From assembly GCA_937916565.1 (NCBI GenBank), contig CALFSR010000063.1, positions 1 to 39,285 on the forward strand: a DNA stretch of 39,285 nucleotides, written 5' to 3'. Made by a program: the position numbers and the translations under genes. The notes below the pieces were generated by a model. It was not told where the DNA came from. It was given only the letters and a program-made list of their open reading frames with translations, and did not search any database. Origin of the DNA: an uncultured Bacillota bacterium (GTDB lineage: Bacteria > Bacillota > Limnochordia > Limnochordales > ZCTH02-B6). The stretch's first letter is position 1, and each line of letters opens with the position of its first letter. Shown in pieces: positions 23,004 to 30,912 of the stretch.

Positions 23004-24626
23004 TCAGCGGTTGATGCTGGTCTTCTCGTTGTAGACGTAGTGCTCGAACAAGTTGTCGAACTGGTCGGGAGCGACCATGCTGTAGCCGATGTCCACGTAC
23101 GGCTGGCGCGCCACCGTGGAGTACCGCTGGGCGTACGGCATGGCCGCGGCCACGGCCATGATGCGCCGCTGGGCCTCCGCGTACAGCTCCTTTTGCCGGT
23201 CGGGGTTCATCTCAAACCGGGCTTCCTCGATGAGGGCGTCGATGTTGTCGACGACGTCGCCCAGGTGCGAGAAGTTGGTGATGGCCGTCGGTTTCCCGAT
23301 GATCGCGTCGCTGTGGTAGAACTGCGACAGGTAGATGTCGGCGATGGGCAAGCGCGTGGCGTTGTAGAAGATGACGCCGTTCGCGTCCTCACGCACGCGG
23401 GCGTGGTAGCTCGCGTGGTCGATGACGTTGAGGCGCATGGTGACGCCGATGCGGCGCCAGTGCTCCTGCAAGAGCTGCGCGAAGGGCAGGTAGCTGGTGG
23501 CTTCGCTGATGTAGATCTCGAACTCAAAACCGTTGGGGTAGCCCGCCTCCGCCAGGAGCTGGCGCGCCAGACCCGGATTGTACTCGTAGGTTTCAAGGCC
23601 TTCCGTGGTGTGGCCGAAGTAGCCGGCGGGCACGGGGCTGCGCAGGGGCCGGGCCAGGGCGGTGCCCAAGTAGGCCACGATTTCGTCGCGGTTGACGGCG
23701 TAGGCCAAGGCCTGGCGTACCTTCAGGTTGTCGAACGGGGGCTTGGTCATGTTGAACTGGATGAAGTACCCGTTGCCGGGCCCCACCAGCTCCACGATGA
23801 CGCCCTGCGCGCGCATGCGCTCCACCCAGATCTGCTCCGAGTCGCCGTCGGCGGTGTCCACTTCGCCCGTGCGCAGGGCAAGCTCACGGGTGGCGGTGTC
23901 GGGCATGAACCGGAACTCAATGCCCGCGAGCTTGGGAGCGCCCTTGTAGTAGGCGTCGTTGGCCACCAGCACCACGTTGCGGCGAGGGTTGTACTCGCTG
24001 ATGGCAAAGGGACCGGTGCCGATGGGGCGGAAGCGGTGTTCGTCACCGAGTTCCGTCACGGCCTTCTTGCTGACGATGAACCCCGAGTGGTAGCCCACCA
24101 GGCGCAGGAGCGCGAAGGGGTCGGGCGCGTGCAGTTCGATCTCCACCGTGTAGCGGTCGACGGCCCGCACTTCCTTGATGTTGGCCACCTCGCTGCGCCA
24201 GGGCGAGCCCACCTGCGGGCTGGCTACCCGTTCAAAGGAAAAGACGACGTCCTCGGCGGTGAACTCGCCGTACCCGTGGTGCCACTGCACGCCTTTGCGC
24301 AGGTTGAACGTCCATACGAGCCCGTCTTCGCTGACCGACCAGCTTTCCGCGAGATCGGGCTCGATGTTCTCGATGTCCACGGTGCCGGCGGGCAGGTCCA
24401 CAAGCCCGTTGAACATGGCCTTCACGATCGGGTACTCGCCGAAGTTGGTGGCGAAGTGGGGGTCCAGCGTGCCCACGTCGGCCACGCCGGAACCGACCCG
24501 CAGCACGTGCCGTGATTGGGCCAAGGCCAAATCGCCGCCGGCGGCCACGAAGAGGCACGCGGCCAAGAGGACCGCGGCCAGCACCAAGGCGCCGGCCCGC
24601 ATGGCCTGCAGCTTGCTCGTCAACAC
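23004..24626 (-). CDS. Family-5 (SBP_bac_5) extracytoplasmic solute-binding protein
   Basis: Peptide-type binding protein of 540 aa, the receptor for the adjacent permeases. The N-terminus is a signal sequence (AGALVLAAVLLAACLFVAAG). It contains both a possible lipobox (LAAC) and a possible signal peptidase I site (ALAQ-S), so lipoprotein versus periplasmic form is undecided. The mature part is standard: RVGSGVADVGTLDPHF, then DLAESWSVSEDGLVWTFNLR, DVVFSFERV, IGTGPFAISEYNPRRNVVLV and VRQALAYAVNRDEIV. The start is GTG with AAGGGGAG 7 bases upstream. The gene is second in the operon after iclR. The ligand is not predictable; the M20 enzyme suggests a glutamyl or amide-linked compound. Confidence 0.93.
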   Translation of the reverse strand: MLTSKLQAMRAGALVLAAVLLAACLFVAAGGDLALAQSRHVLRVGSGVADVGTLDPHFATNFGEYPIVKAMFNGLVDLPAGTVDIENIEPDLAESWSVSEDGLVWTFNLRKGVQWHHGYGEFTAEDVVFSFERVASPQVGSPWRSEVANIKEVRAVDRYTVEIELHAPDPFALLRLVGYHSGFIVSKKAVTELGDEHRFRPIGTGPFAISEYNPRRNVVLVANDAYYKGAPKLAGIEFRFMPDTATRELALRTGEVDTADGDSEQIWVERMRAQGVIVELVGPGNGYFIQFNMTKPPFDNLKVRQALAYAVNRDEIVAYLGTALARPLRSPVPAGYFGHTTEGLETYEYNPGLARQLLAEAGYPNGFEFEIYISEATSYLPFAQLLQEHWRRIGVTMRLNVIDHASYHARVREDANGVIFYNATRLPIADIYLSQFYHSDAIIGKPTAITNFSHLGDVVDNIDALIEEARFEMNPDRQKELYAEAQRRIMAVAAAMPYAQRYSTVARQPYVDIGYSMVAPDQFDNLFEHYVYNEKTSINR

Positions 24627-24668
24627 GATTGCACTCCCCTTTCTTCCTCGGTTCCTCGCGTTCTGTCC

Positions 24669-25559
24669 CTACGGGTGCTCCGCTTCGTTTCGCCGGGCCG
24701 GCGGCGACGGGCAACCGGTCCGTGATCCGCCGCGCCCTACCGCTTGCGAACTGGGACGACCGGCGGCGCCACCCCCCTTCCGTGCGCTGCCCGCGCCGAT
24801 TGCGTCGCCGCTCCAACCAAGCTCCCGCTCCACGGCGGCTCTGGCCGCCTGCAGGAGCTCGAGCCATTTCATCCAGCCATCTCCCGCCACCCGGAGGCTG
24901 GGGCCGATGACGCTGAGGCTCGCCTCCACCTCGCCCGAAGGGCCCCGGACGGGCACCGAGACGCTGGTGACGCCCTGCTCCACCTCGCCGTGGCTGACGG
25001 CGTATCCCTGCCCCGCGATGGCCTCGAGGTCGCGCCGCAGCCCGCTCGCGTCGGCCAGCAGCGGGTCGCCCGCGGGCAGCGCGGCCGCCAGGGCAGCCAG
25101 CACCGTCTCCCACGGCAGGAACGCGGCCAGCACCTTGTTGGAGGCGCCGCGGTGCAAGTCGTGGCGCTCGCCGACGCGGCCTGTCATTCGCAGCGAATGT
25201 GTGCTTTCCACCGCGTGGGCGATCACCGTCTTATGGCCGTCGACGATGGTGAGCTTCACGGTCTCTCCGGTCGCCGCGGCCAGCTCCACCATGTGCGGGT
25301 CGGCGATGCGGGCCAGCTCGGGCTGGGCCAGGCGGGCCAGGGACAAAAGCCGCGGTCCCAGCCGGTAGCGGCGCCGCCGGGGCTCTTGGTGGACGAACCC
25401 GTGCCGCGCAAAGGTGGCCAGCGTTTTTTGCACGACGCTCTTTGGCATCTGCAGGTAGTGCGCCAGCTCGGTGACGCCCCACTCGGGGTGCTGGCGGTCA
25501 AAGGCGTTGAGCAGGGCAAGGGCCCTGTCCAGGGTGTGCAGCGGTGCCGGTTTCGCCAT
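24669..25559 (-). CDS. IclR-family transcriptional regulator
   Basis: This 296-aa regulator has an N-terminal winged helix (TLDRALALLNAFDRQHPEWG, VTELAHYLQMPKSVVQKTLA, RHGFV) and a C-terminal GAF-like effector domain (KLTIVDGHKTVIAHAVEST, GASNKVLAAFLP, GYAVSHGEVEQGVTSVSVPV). The last ~35 residues (GGGAAGRPSSQAVGRGG onward) are a low-complexity extension unusual for the family. The ATG at 25559 is preceded by GGAGG; an ATG 12 codons upstream lies inside the operator region. It is the first gene of the transport operon, 42 bases before the binding-protein gene, and probably controls both itself and the operon in response to the imported compound. Confidence 0.92.
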   Translation of the reverse strand: MAKPAPLHTLDRALALLNAFDRQHPEWGVTELAHYLQMPKSVVQKTLATFARHGFVHQEPRRRRYRLGPRLLSLARLAQPELARIADPHMVELAAATGETVKLTIVDGHKTVIAHAVESTHSLRMTGRVGERHDLHRGASNKVLAAFLPWETVLAALAAALPAGDPLLADASGLRRDLEAIAGQGYAVSHGEVEQGVTSVSVPVRGPSGEVEASLSVIGPSLRVAGDGWMKWLELLQAARAAVERELGWSGDAIGAGSARKGGGAAGRPSSQAVGRGGSRTGCPSPPARRNEAEHP

Positions 25560-25575
25560 GGGTCCTCCGAAAATG

Positions 25576-25614
25576 TGTTTCTTTATAGGAAACAATGTCC
25601 CTAAGAAAGAAACA
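25576..25614 (-). promoter_or_regulatory. Likely IclR operator overlapping the operon promoter
   Basis: TGTTTC (25576-25581), GAAACA (25589-25594) and GAAACA (25609-25614) lie just upstream of iclR. The first two form an interrupted palindrome whose 7-base spacer contains the minus-strand -10-like TATAAA (25582-25587). The two GAAACA copies are 20 bases apart, about two helical turns. The region is strikingly AT-rich for this genome. Confidence 0.65.
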
Positions 25615-25745
25615 TAAAAAACAAATTAGAGGCTGGAAACGTATCTTCCTGCCAACAGCCCCGCAAGTTTCTGCTAACTCTCGGGCGCCGGGCGGTGCCC
25701 TGCGACGGCAGGTGCCCCGGGGCCGGGCGGCAAAACGGCCACACG

Positions 25746-25773
25746 AAAAAGGAGCCAGCCCGCGGCTGGCTCC
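25746..25773 (-). terminator. Rho-independent terminator of the nucleotidase gene
   Basis: GGAGCCAGCC (25751-25760) pairs perfectly with GGCTGGCTCC (25764-25773) over CGC. On the minus strand it is followed by TTTTTCGTG. It lies 75 bases past the nucleotidase stop; the plus-strand side also has TCTTT. Confidence 0.88.
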
Positions 25774-25848
25774 TCTTTGCATGGTTGCCTGGTCGTTGAC
25801 CGTTTACCGTTGACCGCTTTCGCGCGCCCGGCAGCCCCGGTGCGCAGG

Positions 25849-27873
25849 TTACCGGCTCACGGCCTCCAGCACCGCCAGCACGCCCACCAGGAGCTGGGCG
25901 GCGTCGGCCTGGGTGAGGACGGTGTCGGTGGCTTCGGCGACGGCGATGCCGGGCAAGAACACCGCCAGGTCCCGGGCGGCCTCAAGGCCGGTGACGAGAT
26001 CTTGCGGGTCAGCCGCCTCGAGCTTGGCACCCAGAGCCCGGTACACCATGTCCACCCACACGGCCCGGGTGAGGGGCGCGTCCAGGAGCAGGCGGCCCTG
26101 CAGGTCGCCCACGTAAGCGCCGCGGTTTACCAGCTCGTACACGAAGTGGGCCTGCGGGTGATCCAGGTAGTTGGGCACCAGCGACCAGTTGTGGTCGGGC
26201 ACGGGCGCGATGACGCCCCGATCGACGATGTACTGCACGATAAGCTCGCGGCTGGCGATGCCGGGGTCGAGCACGACCCGGGCGCCGGCGCCCGTCGCCG
26301 GGAAGCCGCCGCCGCCGTCGGCCCGGTGATTGTTGGTGGCTAGGATGAACCACTGATCCGGCTGCACCGGCTGGCCCTGGAAGGTCAGGCTGACGATCCG
26401 GTCGCCCAGGGGCCGCGTCACGTCGATCTTGTACTCGACGCCGTCGATCTGGTCGAAGTTGTAGCCGCGGAAGTCGGTGTAGAGCGGCTCCTCGCCCCGG
26501 CCCGGCGTCACCTGGTGGAACTTCTGCGCCGCATACTCAAGCCACGCCTTGAGCTCGGCGCCGTTGACGAGCAGCGCCTTGAGGGTGTTGTCGTAGATGT
26601 AGATGGACGCCACGTCGCCTACGGTGATGCCGCCGGCCTCGATCTCCGTCCAGTCGAGTTCGCCGCCGCGGCCGCTCTTAAAGGGCGCCGCCGCCGACAG
26701 CACCGGCAGTCCCTCGTATTCGGTTCCCTTGAGCAGCTCGGTGACGTACAGCATCTGCACCTCGTTGATGAGCTGCGTCACCGGGTTGTCGGTCAAGAGG
26801 CTCGCCCTGCTGGAGATGGGGATGAGCGTTACGCCGATGGGTTCGTTGACGTAAGTGACGGTGGCCTCATGCACGGCCTTGGCCCACTCGAGCACTTCCG
26901 GCGCGGCGGCCACCGGCGCGGTCGGCAGGAGTTCGGCCCGCTTGTCCGTCACCTTCCAGCCGTTGCCCTCGCGCTCGAGGTTTAGCGTGACGACGCCCAA
27001 GTACTGGCCCCAGAACCCGGGCTGCACGATCTGCACGCCGTTGACCTTGCCGTCCGGGTGCTCCGGCAGGCCCGCGCCGGGAATCTCAAGGTGCGAGTGG
27101 CCGGCGATGATCACGTCGATCTCGGGAAACTCCTCCGCCAGCACATAGGCTGCATTCTCCGAGCGGTTGCCGGGGAAGGCGCCGGTGTGGGCCAGCGCGA
27201 TGATCAGGTCAACGCCTTGGGCTTCGATTTCCGGGATGAAGCGGGCGGCGGCGTCCAAAATCGACCCGGCCTCCACCTTGCCGGTCAAGTGCGTCCGGTC
27301 CCAGACCATGATCTGAGGCGGCACGAATCCGATGACGCCGATGCGGATCGGGTGGCCGTCGATGGTGTCCTCGAGGATCACGTAGGGGGTGTAGTACGGA
27401 TCCTGGGTGCCGGGATGGTAGACGTTGGCCAGAACGTAGGGAAACCGGGCGCCGGCGACCACGTTGTCGGCGTAGTCGAGTCCGTAATTGAACTCGTGGT
27501 TGCCCAGGGTCGCGGCGTCATAGCCCATCCGGTTGAGCACGTCGATGATCGGGTGCAGCTGGCCGGGTTCCGGCAAACCCATGTTGACCAGGTACGACGC
27601 GAGCGGCGTGCCCTGGATGAGGTCGCCGTTGTCCAACAGCAGCGTGTTGGGATGGGCGCTCCTGATCTCCTTGACGAGCGTGTAAATCTTGGCCAAGCCA
27701 ACGTTCGCGCTGGGCTGGTTCGCGTAGTAGTCCCAGGGGTAGATGTTGGCGTGGATGTCCGTGGTGGCCATGATGACCAGTTCCGCCGCACCGGCCGGGG
27801 CGGACCAGGCCACAAGCCAAGCCATGACGAGCAGCACGACGACGAGACGCGAAGAACGGCCAATCCTTGACAT
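25849..27873 (-). CDS. Secreted 5'-nucleotidase / 2',3'-cyclic phosphodiesterase with SLH-like tail
   Basis: Extracytoplasmic metallophosphoesterase of 674 aa that releases phosphate from nucleotides. A signal peptide (LVVVLLVMAWLVAWSAPAG) precedes the metallophosphatase domain with D39 and H41 (TTDIHANIYPW), LLDNGDLIQGTPL, LGNHEFNYG and IIAGHSHLEIPG. The 5'-nucleotidase C-terminal domain follows (NPVTQLINEVQM, FKSGRGG, DNTLKALLVNGAELKAWLE, TNNHRADGGGGF). The last ~120 residues are extra: HPQAHFVYELVNRGAYVG with DAPLTRAVWVDMVYRALG resembles a degenerate S-layer homology module. I chose the ATG at 27873 (MSRIGRSS), preceded by GGGAGGGAAG; the in-frame extension upstream is not signal-like. It stands as a single gene ending in a strong terminator. 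Confidence 0.93.
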   Translation of the reverse strand: MSRIGRSSRLVVVLLVMAWLVAWSAPAGAAELVIMATTDIHANIYPWDYYANQPSANVGLAKIYTLVKEIRSAHPNTLLLDNGDLIQGTPLASYLVNMGLPEPGQLHPIIDVLNRMGYDAATLGNHEFNYGLDYADNVVAGARFPYVLANVYHPGTQDPYYTPYVILEDTIDGHPIRIGVIGFVPPQIMVWDRTHLTGKVEAGSILDAAARFIPEIEAQGVDLIIALAHTGAFPGNRSENAAYVLAEEFPEIDVIIAGHSHLEIPGAGLPEHPDGKVNGVQIVQPGFWGQYLGVVTLNLEREGNGWKVTDKRAELLPTAPVAAAPEVLEWAKAVHEATVTYVNEPIGVTLIPISSRASLLTDNPVTQLINEVQMLYVTELLKGTEYEGLPVLSAAAPFKSGRGGELDWTEIEAGGITVGDVASIYIYDNTLKALLVNGAELKAWLEYAAQKFHQVTPGRGEEPLYTDFRGYNFDQIDGVEYKIDVTRPLGDRIVSLTFQGQPVQPDQWFILATNNHRADGGGGFPATGAGARVVLDPGIASRELIVQYIVDRGVIAPVPDHNWSLVPNYLDHPQAHFVYELVNRGAYVGDLQGRLLLDAPLTRAVWVDMVYRALGAKLEAADPQDLVTGLEAARDLAVFLPGIAVAEATDTVLTQADAAQLLVGVLAVLEAVSR

Positions 27874-28189
27874 TGTGCTTCCCTCCCGGGAACCCGGGGC
27901 CGGACCGGCCGGGGGTCCTGGCACCAGGTCCGTCCTCACGGCGGGTTGTGAACCCGCTCACGAACTCCATTCTAAGACAGGGACGGTCGAATCCTGCCGG
28001 GGGACCCGCGTTGAGACAAGAATGGGACGGTGCCACCCGGCGCCAGGCTTTCGTGCCGCAAGGCTCCAGGGGCCCAGCGCGATGAAGACCCCGCGCACGC
28101 GGGGTCTTCCCGGCAAAGGTTTCGTCAGACTGGTCTAGTGCGGACGGGCAGTGCGGACGGGAGGAGGATCGCCCCTGCGGAGGGCCCTA
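27874..28189. other. Intergenic leader region with hairpins, no gene seen
   Basis: This gap upstream of the nucleotidase holds no supported ORF. A perfect stem GCGGGTT/AACCCGC with a 3-base loop occurs at 27941-27957, and CCTGG/CCAGG at 27917-27928; both would lie in the nucleotidase leader. A 12-base direct repeat (AGTGCGGACGGG) occurs at 28137-28148 and 28150-28161. I could not place a convincing promoter. Confidence 0.5.
28084..28109 (-). terminator. GC hairpin after the aminopeptidase gene
   Basis: GAAGACCCCGCG (28084-28095) pairs perfectly with CGCGGGGTCTTC (28098-28109) over CA, about 80 bases past the aminopeptidase stop. There is no T-tract on either side, so terminator function rests on position and stem strength. 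Confidence 0.55.
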
Positions 28190-29689
28190 TCACAGCCCGC
28201 ACACGTACTCCGCCAGCGTGCGCACCGCGACGCCCGTGGCGCCCTTGACCCGGTAATGCTTGGCCTGCTTGGCGGCGGCGGTGCCGGCGATGTCCAGGTG
28301 CGCCCAGCGGGCCTTGTCGATGAACTCGCTGATGATGAGCGCCCCGGTGATGGCGCCGGCGGGGCGGCCGCCCGTGTTCATGATGTCGGCCACGTGGCTC
28401 TTGTACTGCTCCTTGAACTCGGGGTCCGCGGGCAGGCGGCAGTAGCGCTCGCCGGCCTTGCGGCCCGCGGCCATGATGGCTTCCGCCAGGGCGTCGTCGT
28501 TGCTCACGAGTCCGGTGTAGATGTGCCCCAGAGCGATGACGCAGGCACCCGTCAGCGTCGCCACGTCGATAATGGTGTGCGCGCCCTGGGACTCGGCGTA
28601 GGCCACCGCGTCGGCCAAGATGAGGCGGCCTTCGGCGTCGGTATTGTCGATTTCGATGGTCTTGCCCGTCATGGCCCGCAGGATGTCCCCGGGCTTCAGC
28701 GCCGTGCCCGACGGCATGTTTTCAACGCACGGGGCGACGGCGATGACGTTTTTCCGGGGCTTAAGGCGCGCGATGGCCCGCATGGCGCCCAGGACGGCGG
28801 CCGCGCCGGCCATGTCCGTCGTCATGTCGGCCATGCCTTCCCGGGGTTTGAGGCTAATGCCGCCCGTGTCAAACGTGACGCCCTTACCCACGAGGGCCAC
28901 CGGGGCCTCATCGCCCGCGCCCCGGTAGCGAAGGAAAATGAGCTTAGGCTCCTGCGCGCTGCCTTGCGCGACGCCCAGCAGCGCCCCCATGCCGAGCCGC
29001 TCCATCTCGTCCCGGCCCAGGATGGTGCACTCAAGCCCTTCCTCCTGGGCCATCGCCTCCGCGCGCCGGGCCAGCTCCGCCGGGGTCAGCTCGTTGCCGG
29101 GAGCGTTGACGAGATCCCGGGCAAAGTTGGTTGCCTCCGCGAGGATGACGCCCCGCTCGACGCCGGCCCGGATCGCCTCCAATTTGCCCGCGTCCATCTC
29201 CACGATCACGACCTGGTCCGGGACGCCGTGGCCGTCGTCCTTCTTGTTCTTGTACCGGTCGTACCGGTACAGGCCGAGCAGCGTTCCCTCGGCCACGCAC
29301 TGGGCGGCTGCCGTCACGTCTAGCCCGCCGATGCCGGCTCCGTGCACGATGGTGGCGATGGTTTTGACGTTGCCCTTGGCCGCCGCCTGCGCCGCGGCCG
29401 CGCTTACTTGCCGCACCCGCTCGGCGTCAAACTCGCTGGGCTGCCCGAGCCCCACGACGACGACCTTGCGAAACGCAAGCCCCTCCGCAACGTGCAGCAC
29501 CACGGTTTCATGCAGGCGCCCCTTGAACTCGCCTGCGGCGATGACCCGGCTCACGAGGCCGCCGAGGGCGCTGTCCACCGCGCCCGTGGCGCCGCCGGGA
29601 TGCGTGACGCCTTCGAACAAGTTGACGATGACCGCATCGGCTTGCACCTGCGTGATGTTGCCGTGCTGAACCCGGATTTCCACTGGCAC
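28190..29689 (-). CDS. pepA: Leucyl aminopeptidase (M17, PepA family)
   Basis: Cytosolic di-metal aminopeptidase that removes N-terminal residues from peptides. The 499-aa length is typical. The C-terminal catalytic domain shows GKGVTFDTGGISLKP with the metal-binding Lys/Asp set, DMAGAAAVLGAM, and the family signature NTDAEGRL at 349-356. ATLTGACVIALG and the closing WAHLDIAGTAA follow. The N-terminal macro-like domain is present (QADAVIVNLFEG). I chose the GTG at 29689 (VPVEIRVQHG), with AGGGGGAAG directly upstream; a second GTG two codons later is possible. Codons upstream in the frame are not family-like. It is divergent from the dehydrogenase gene, with a ~150-base shared promoter region. 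Confidence 0.95.
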   Translation of the reverse strand: MPVEIRVQHGNITQVQADAVIVNLFEGVTHPGGATGAVDSALGGLVSRVIAAGEFKGRLHETVVLHVAEGLAFRKVVVVGLGQPSEFDAERVRQVSAAAAQAAAKGNVKTIATIVHGAGIGGLDVTAAAQCVAEGTLLGLYRYDRYKNKKDDGHGVPDQVVIVEMDAGKLEAIRAGVERGVILAEATNFARDLVNAPGNELTPAELARRAEAMAQEEGLECTILGRDEMERLGMGALLGVAQGSAQEPKLIFLRYRGAGDEAPVALVGKGVTFDTGGISLKPREGMADMTTDMAGAAAVLGAMRAIARLKPRKNVIAVAPCVENMPSGTALKPGDILRAMTGKTIEIDNTDAEGRLILADAVAYAESQGAHTIIDVATLTGACVIALGHIYTGLVSNDDALAEAIMAAGRKAGERYCRLPADPEFKEQYKSHVADIMNTGGRPAGAITGALIISEFIDKARWAHLDIAGTAAAKQAKHYRVKGATGVAVRTLAEYVCGL

Positions 29690-29841
29690 CGCTTCCCCCT
29701 TTGGGTGTGGTATCTTGGATGCTGCCCGCGTCCGGTGAGCGATTCGACGGGCGCGGGGGAGGAGCCTGCACGCCGGGCGCCGGCAGGGAACGGGCCCGCG
29801 CCATCGTAACCATTTTCTGGTGAGAGGAGTTGGACGTAGCA

Positions 29842-30741
29842 ATGGATCGCAAAGCCAGGATTGCCGTCGTGGGCTACGGCAACATCGGTCGCGCCGCCGT
29901 GGAGGCGGTGCTGGAAGCGCCCGACATGGAACTCGCCGGCATCGTGCGCCGCAACCCCGCCGACCGGAGCGGCATCGACCCGGACATTCCCGTGGCAGCG
30001 GATGTGGGCGAGCTCGGCCCCGTGGACGTGGCGCTGCTCTGCGTGCCGACCCGGCAAGTGCCCGACGCGGCGGAAACTTACCTGCGCCGGGGCATCAACA
30101 CCGTGGACTCCTACGACATCCACGGGGAGCTGGTCAACATGCGCCGCCGGCTGGACGAAGCCGGCCGCGCCCACGGCACGGTGGCCATCATTTCGGCGGG
30201 CTGGGATCCGGGCACCAATTCCATGGTGCGGGCCATGCTGGAGTTCATGGCGCCCCGCGGCATCACGTACACCAACTACGGCCCGGGCATGAGCATGGGC
30301 CACACGGTGGCCGTCAAGGCCATCCCCGGCGTGCGGGACGCCTTGTCCCTCACGATCCCGGCGGGGCAGGGCGCGCACCGGCGCCTCGTCTACGTCGAAC
30401 TTGAGGAAGGCGCCGATTTTGAGACCGTCAAGCAGCAGATCCTGAACGACCCGTATTTCAAGTACGACGACACCCGGGTGACGCAGGTCGACGCCGTCGA
30501 GCCCCTTATCGATATGGGCCACGGCGTCCGCATCGAGCGCAAGGGCGTCTCGGGCCGCGCCCACAACCAGATGTTCTCATACGACATCCGCATCAACAAT
30601 CCGGCCCTGACGGCTCAGATCATGGCGGCGGCCGCCCGGGCCACGCTCCGGCAGCAGCCTGGCGCCTACACGATGTTGGAGGTGCCCATGATCGACTTTT
30701 TGCCCGGCGACCGGGACGCCCTGCTGCGCCGGCTCGTCTGA
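29842..30741 (+). CDS. ddh: meso-Diaminopimelate dehydrogenase, Symbiobacterium type
   Basis: NADP-dependent enzyme that makes meso-diaminopimelate from tetrahydrodipicolinate and ammonia in one step (peptidoglycan and lysine supply). The 299-aa length equals that of the Symbiobacterium thermophilum enzyme as I recall it. The Rossmann motif GYGNIGR (11-17) and CVPTRQVPDAAETY lead into the DAP-binding part (DSYDIHGEL, SAGWDPGTNSM, GPGMSMGHTVAVKAIPG, NDPYFKYDD). W121, H154 and H227 fall at the same numbers as residues studied in that enzyme. The ATG at 29842 is 12 bases after GAGAGGAG, a long spacing; a TTG at 29830 is too close to it. It stands alone, ending at a bidirectional hairpin. Confidence 0.92.
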   Translation: MDRKARIAVVGYGNIGRAAVEAVLEAPDMELAGIVRRNPADRSGIDPDIPVAADVGELGPVDVALLCVPTRQVPDAAETYLRRGINTVDSYDIHGELVNMRRRLDEAGRAHGTVAIISAGWDPGTNSMVRAMLEFMAPRGITYTNYGPGMSMGHTVAVKAIPGVRDALSLTIPAGQGAHRRLVYVELEEGADFETVKQQILNDPYFKYDDTRVTQVDAVEPLIDMGHGVRIERKGVSGRAHNQMFSYDIRINNPALTAQIMAAAARATLRQQPGAYTMLEVPMIDFLPGDRDALLRRLV

Positions 30742-30753
30742 AGGTCGCGCCGG

Positions 30754-30811
30754 CACGGCCGCCGGTCCGCCTGCCGCACGGCCGCCGGTCCGCCTGCCGC
30801 ACGGCCGCCGG
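30754..30811. repeat. 23-bp tandem repeat, 2.5 copies
   Basis: A 23-base unit beginning CACGGCCGCCGGTCCG occurs at 30754-30776 and 30777-30799 exactly, with a 12-base partial copy at 30800-30811. It lies just after the ddh stop, is non-coding, and has no spacers, so it is a small satellite. Confidence 0.85.
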
Positions 30812-30840
30812 CGTTTTGCCGGTCGCAAAACCCATGGAAG

Positions 30841-30872
30841 GAGGGGAGCAGCCCGCCGCGGCTGCTCCCCTC
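30841..30872. terminator. Bidirectional hairpin between convergent ddh and transporter genes
   Basis: GAGGGGAGCAGCC (30841-30853) pairs perfectly with GGCTGCTCCCCTC (30860-30872) over CGCCGC. It is placed between the two convergent stop codons. The T-tracts are poor (TCATCCC). Confidence 0.7.
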
Positions 30873-30912
30873 ATCCCGGCCTGAAACGGACCTTTGCGGC
30901 GTTCCGCCTCCG

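Noticed and set aside
23040..24515. A 491-codon plus-strand frame opposite the binding-protein gene
   Set aside because: It is a shadow of a well-recognised SBP gene, rich in Val/His/Gly with no domain signature.
30754..30811. CRISPR-like repeat
   Set aside because: The units are directly adjacent with no spacers and no cas genes nearby; it is a tandem satellite.
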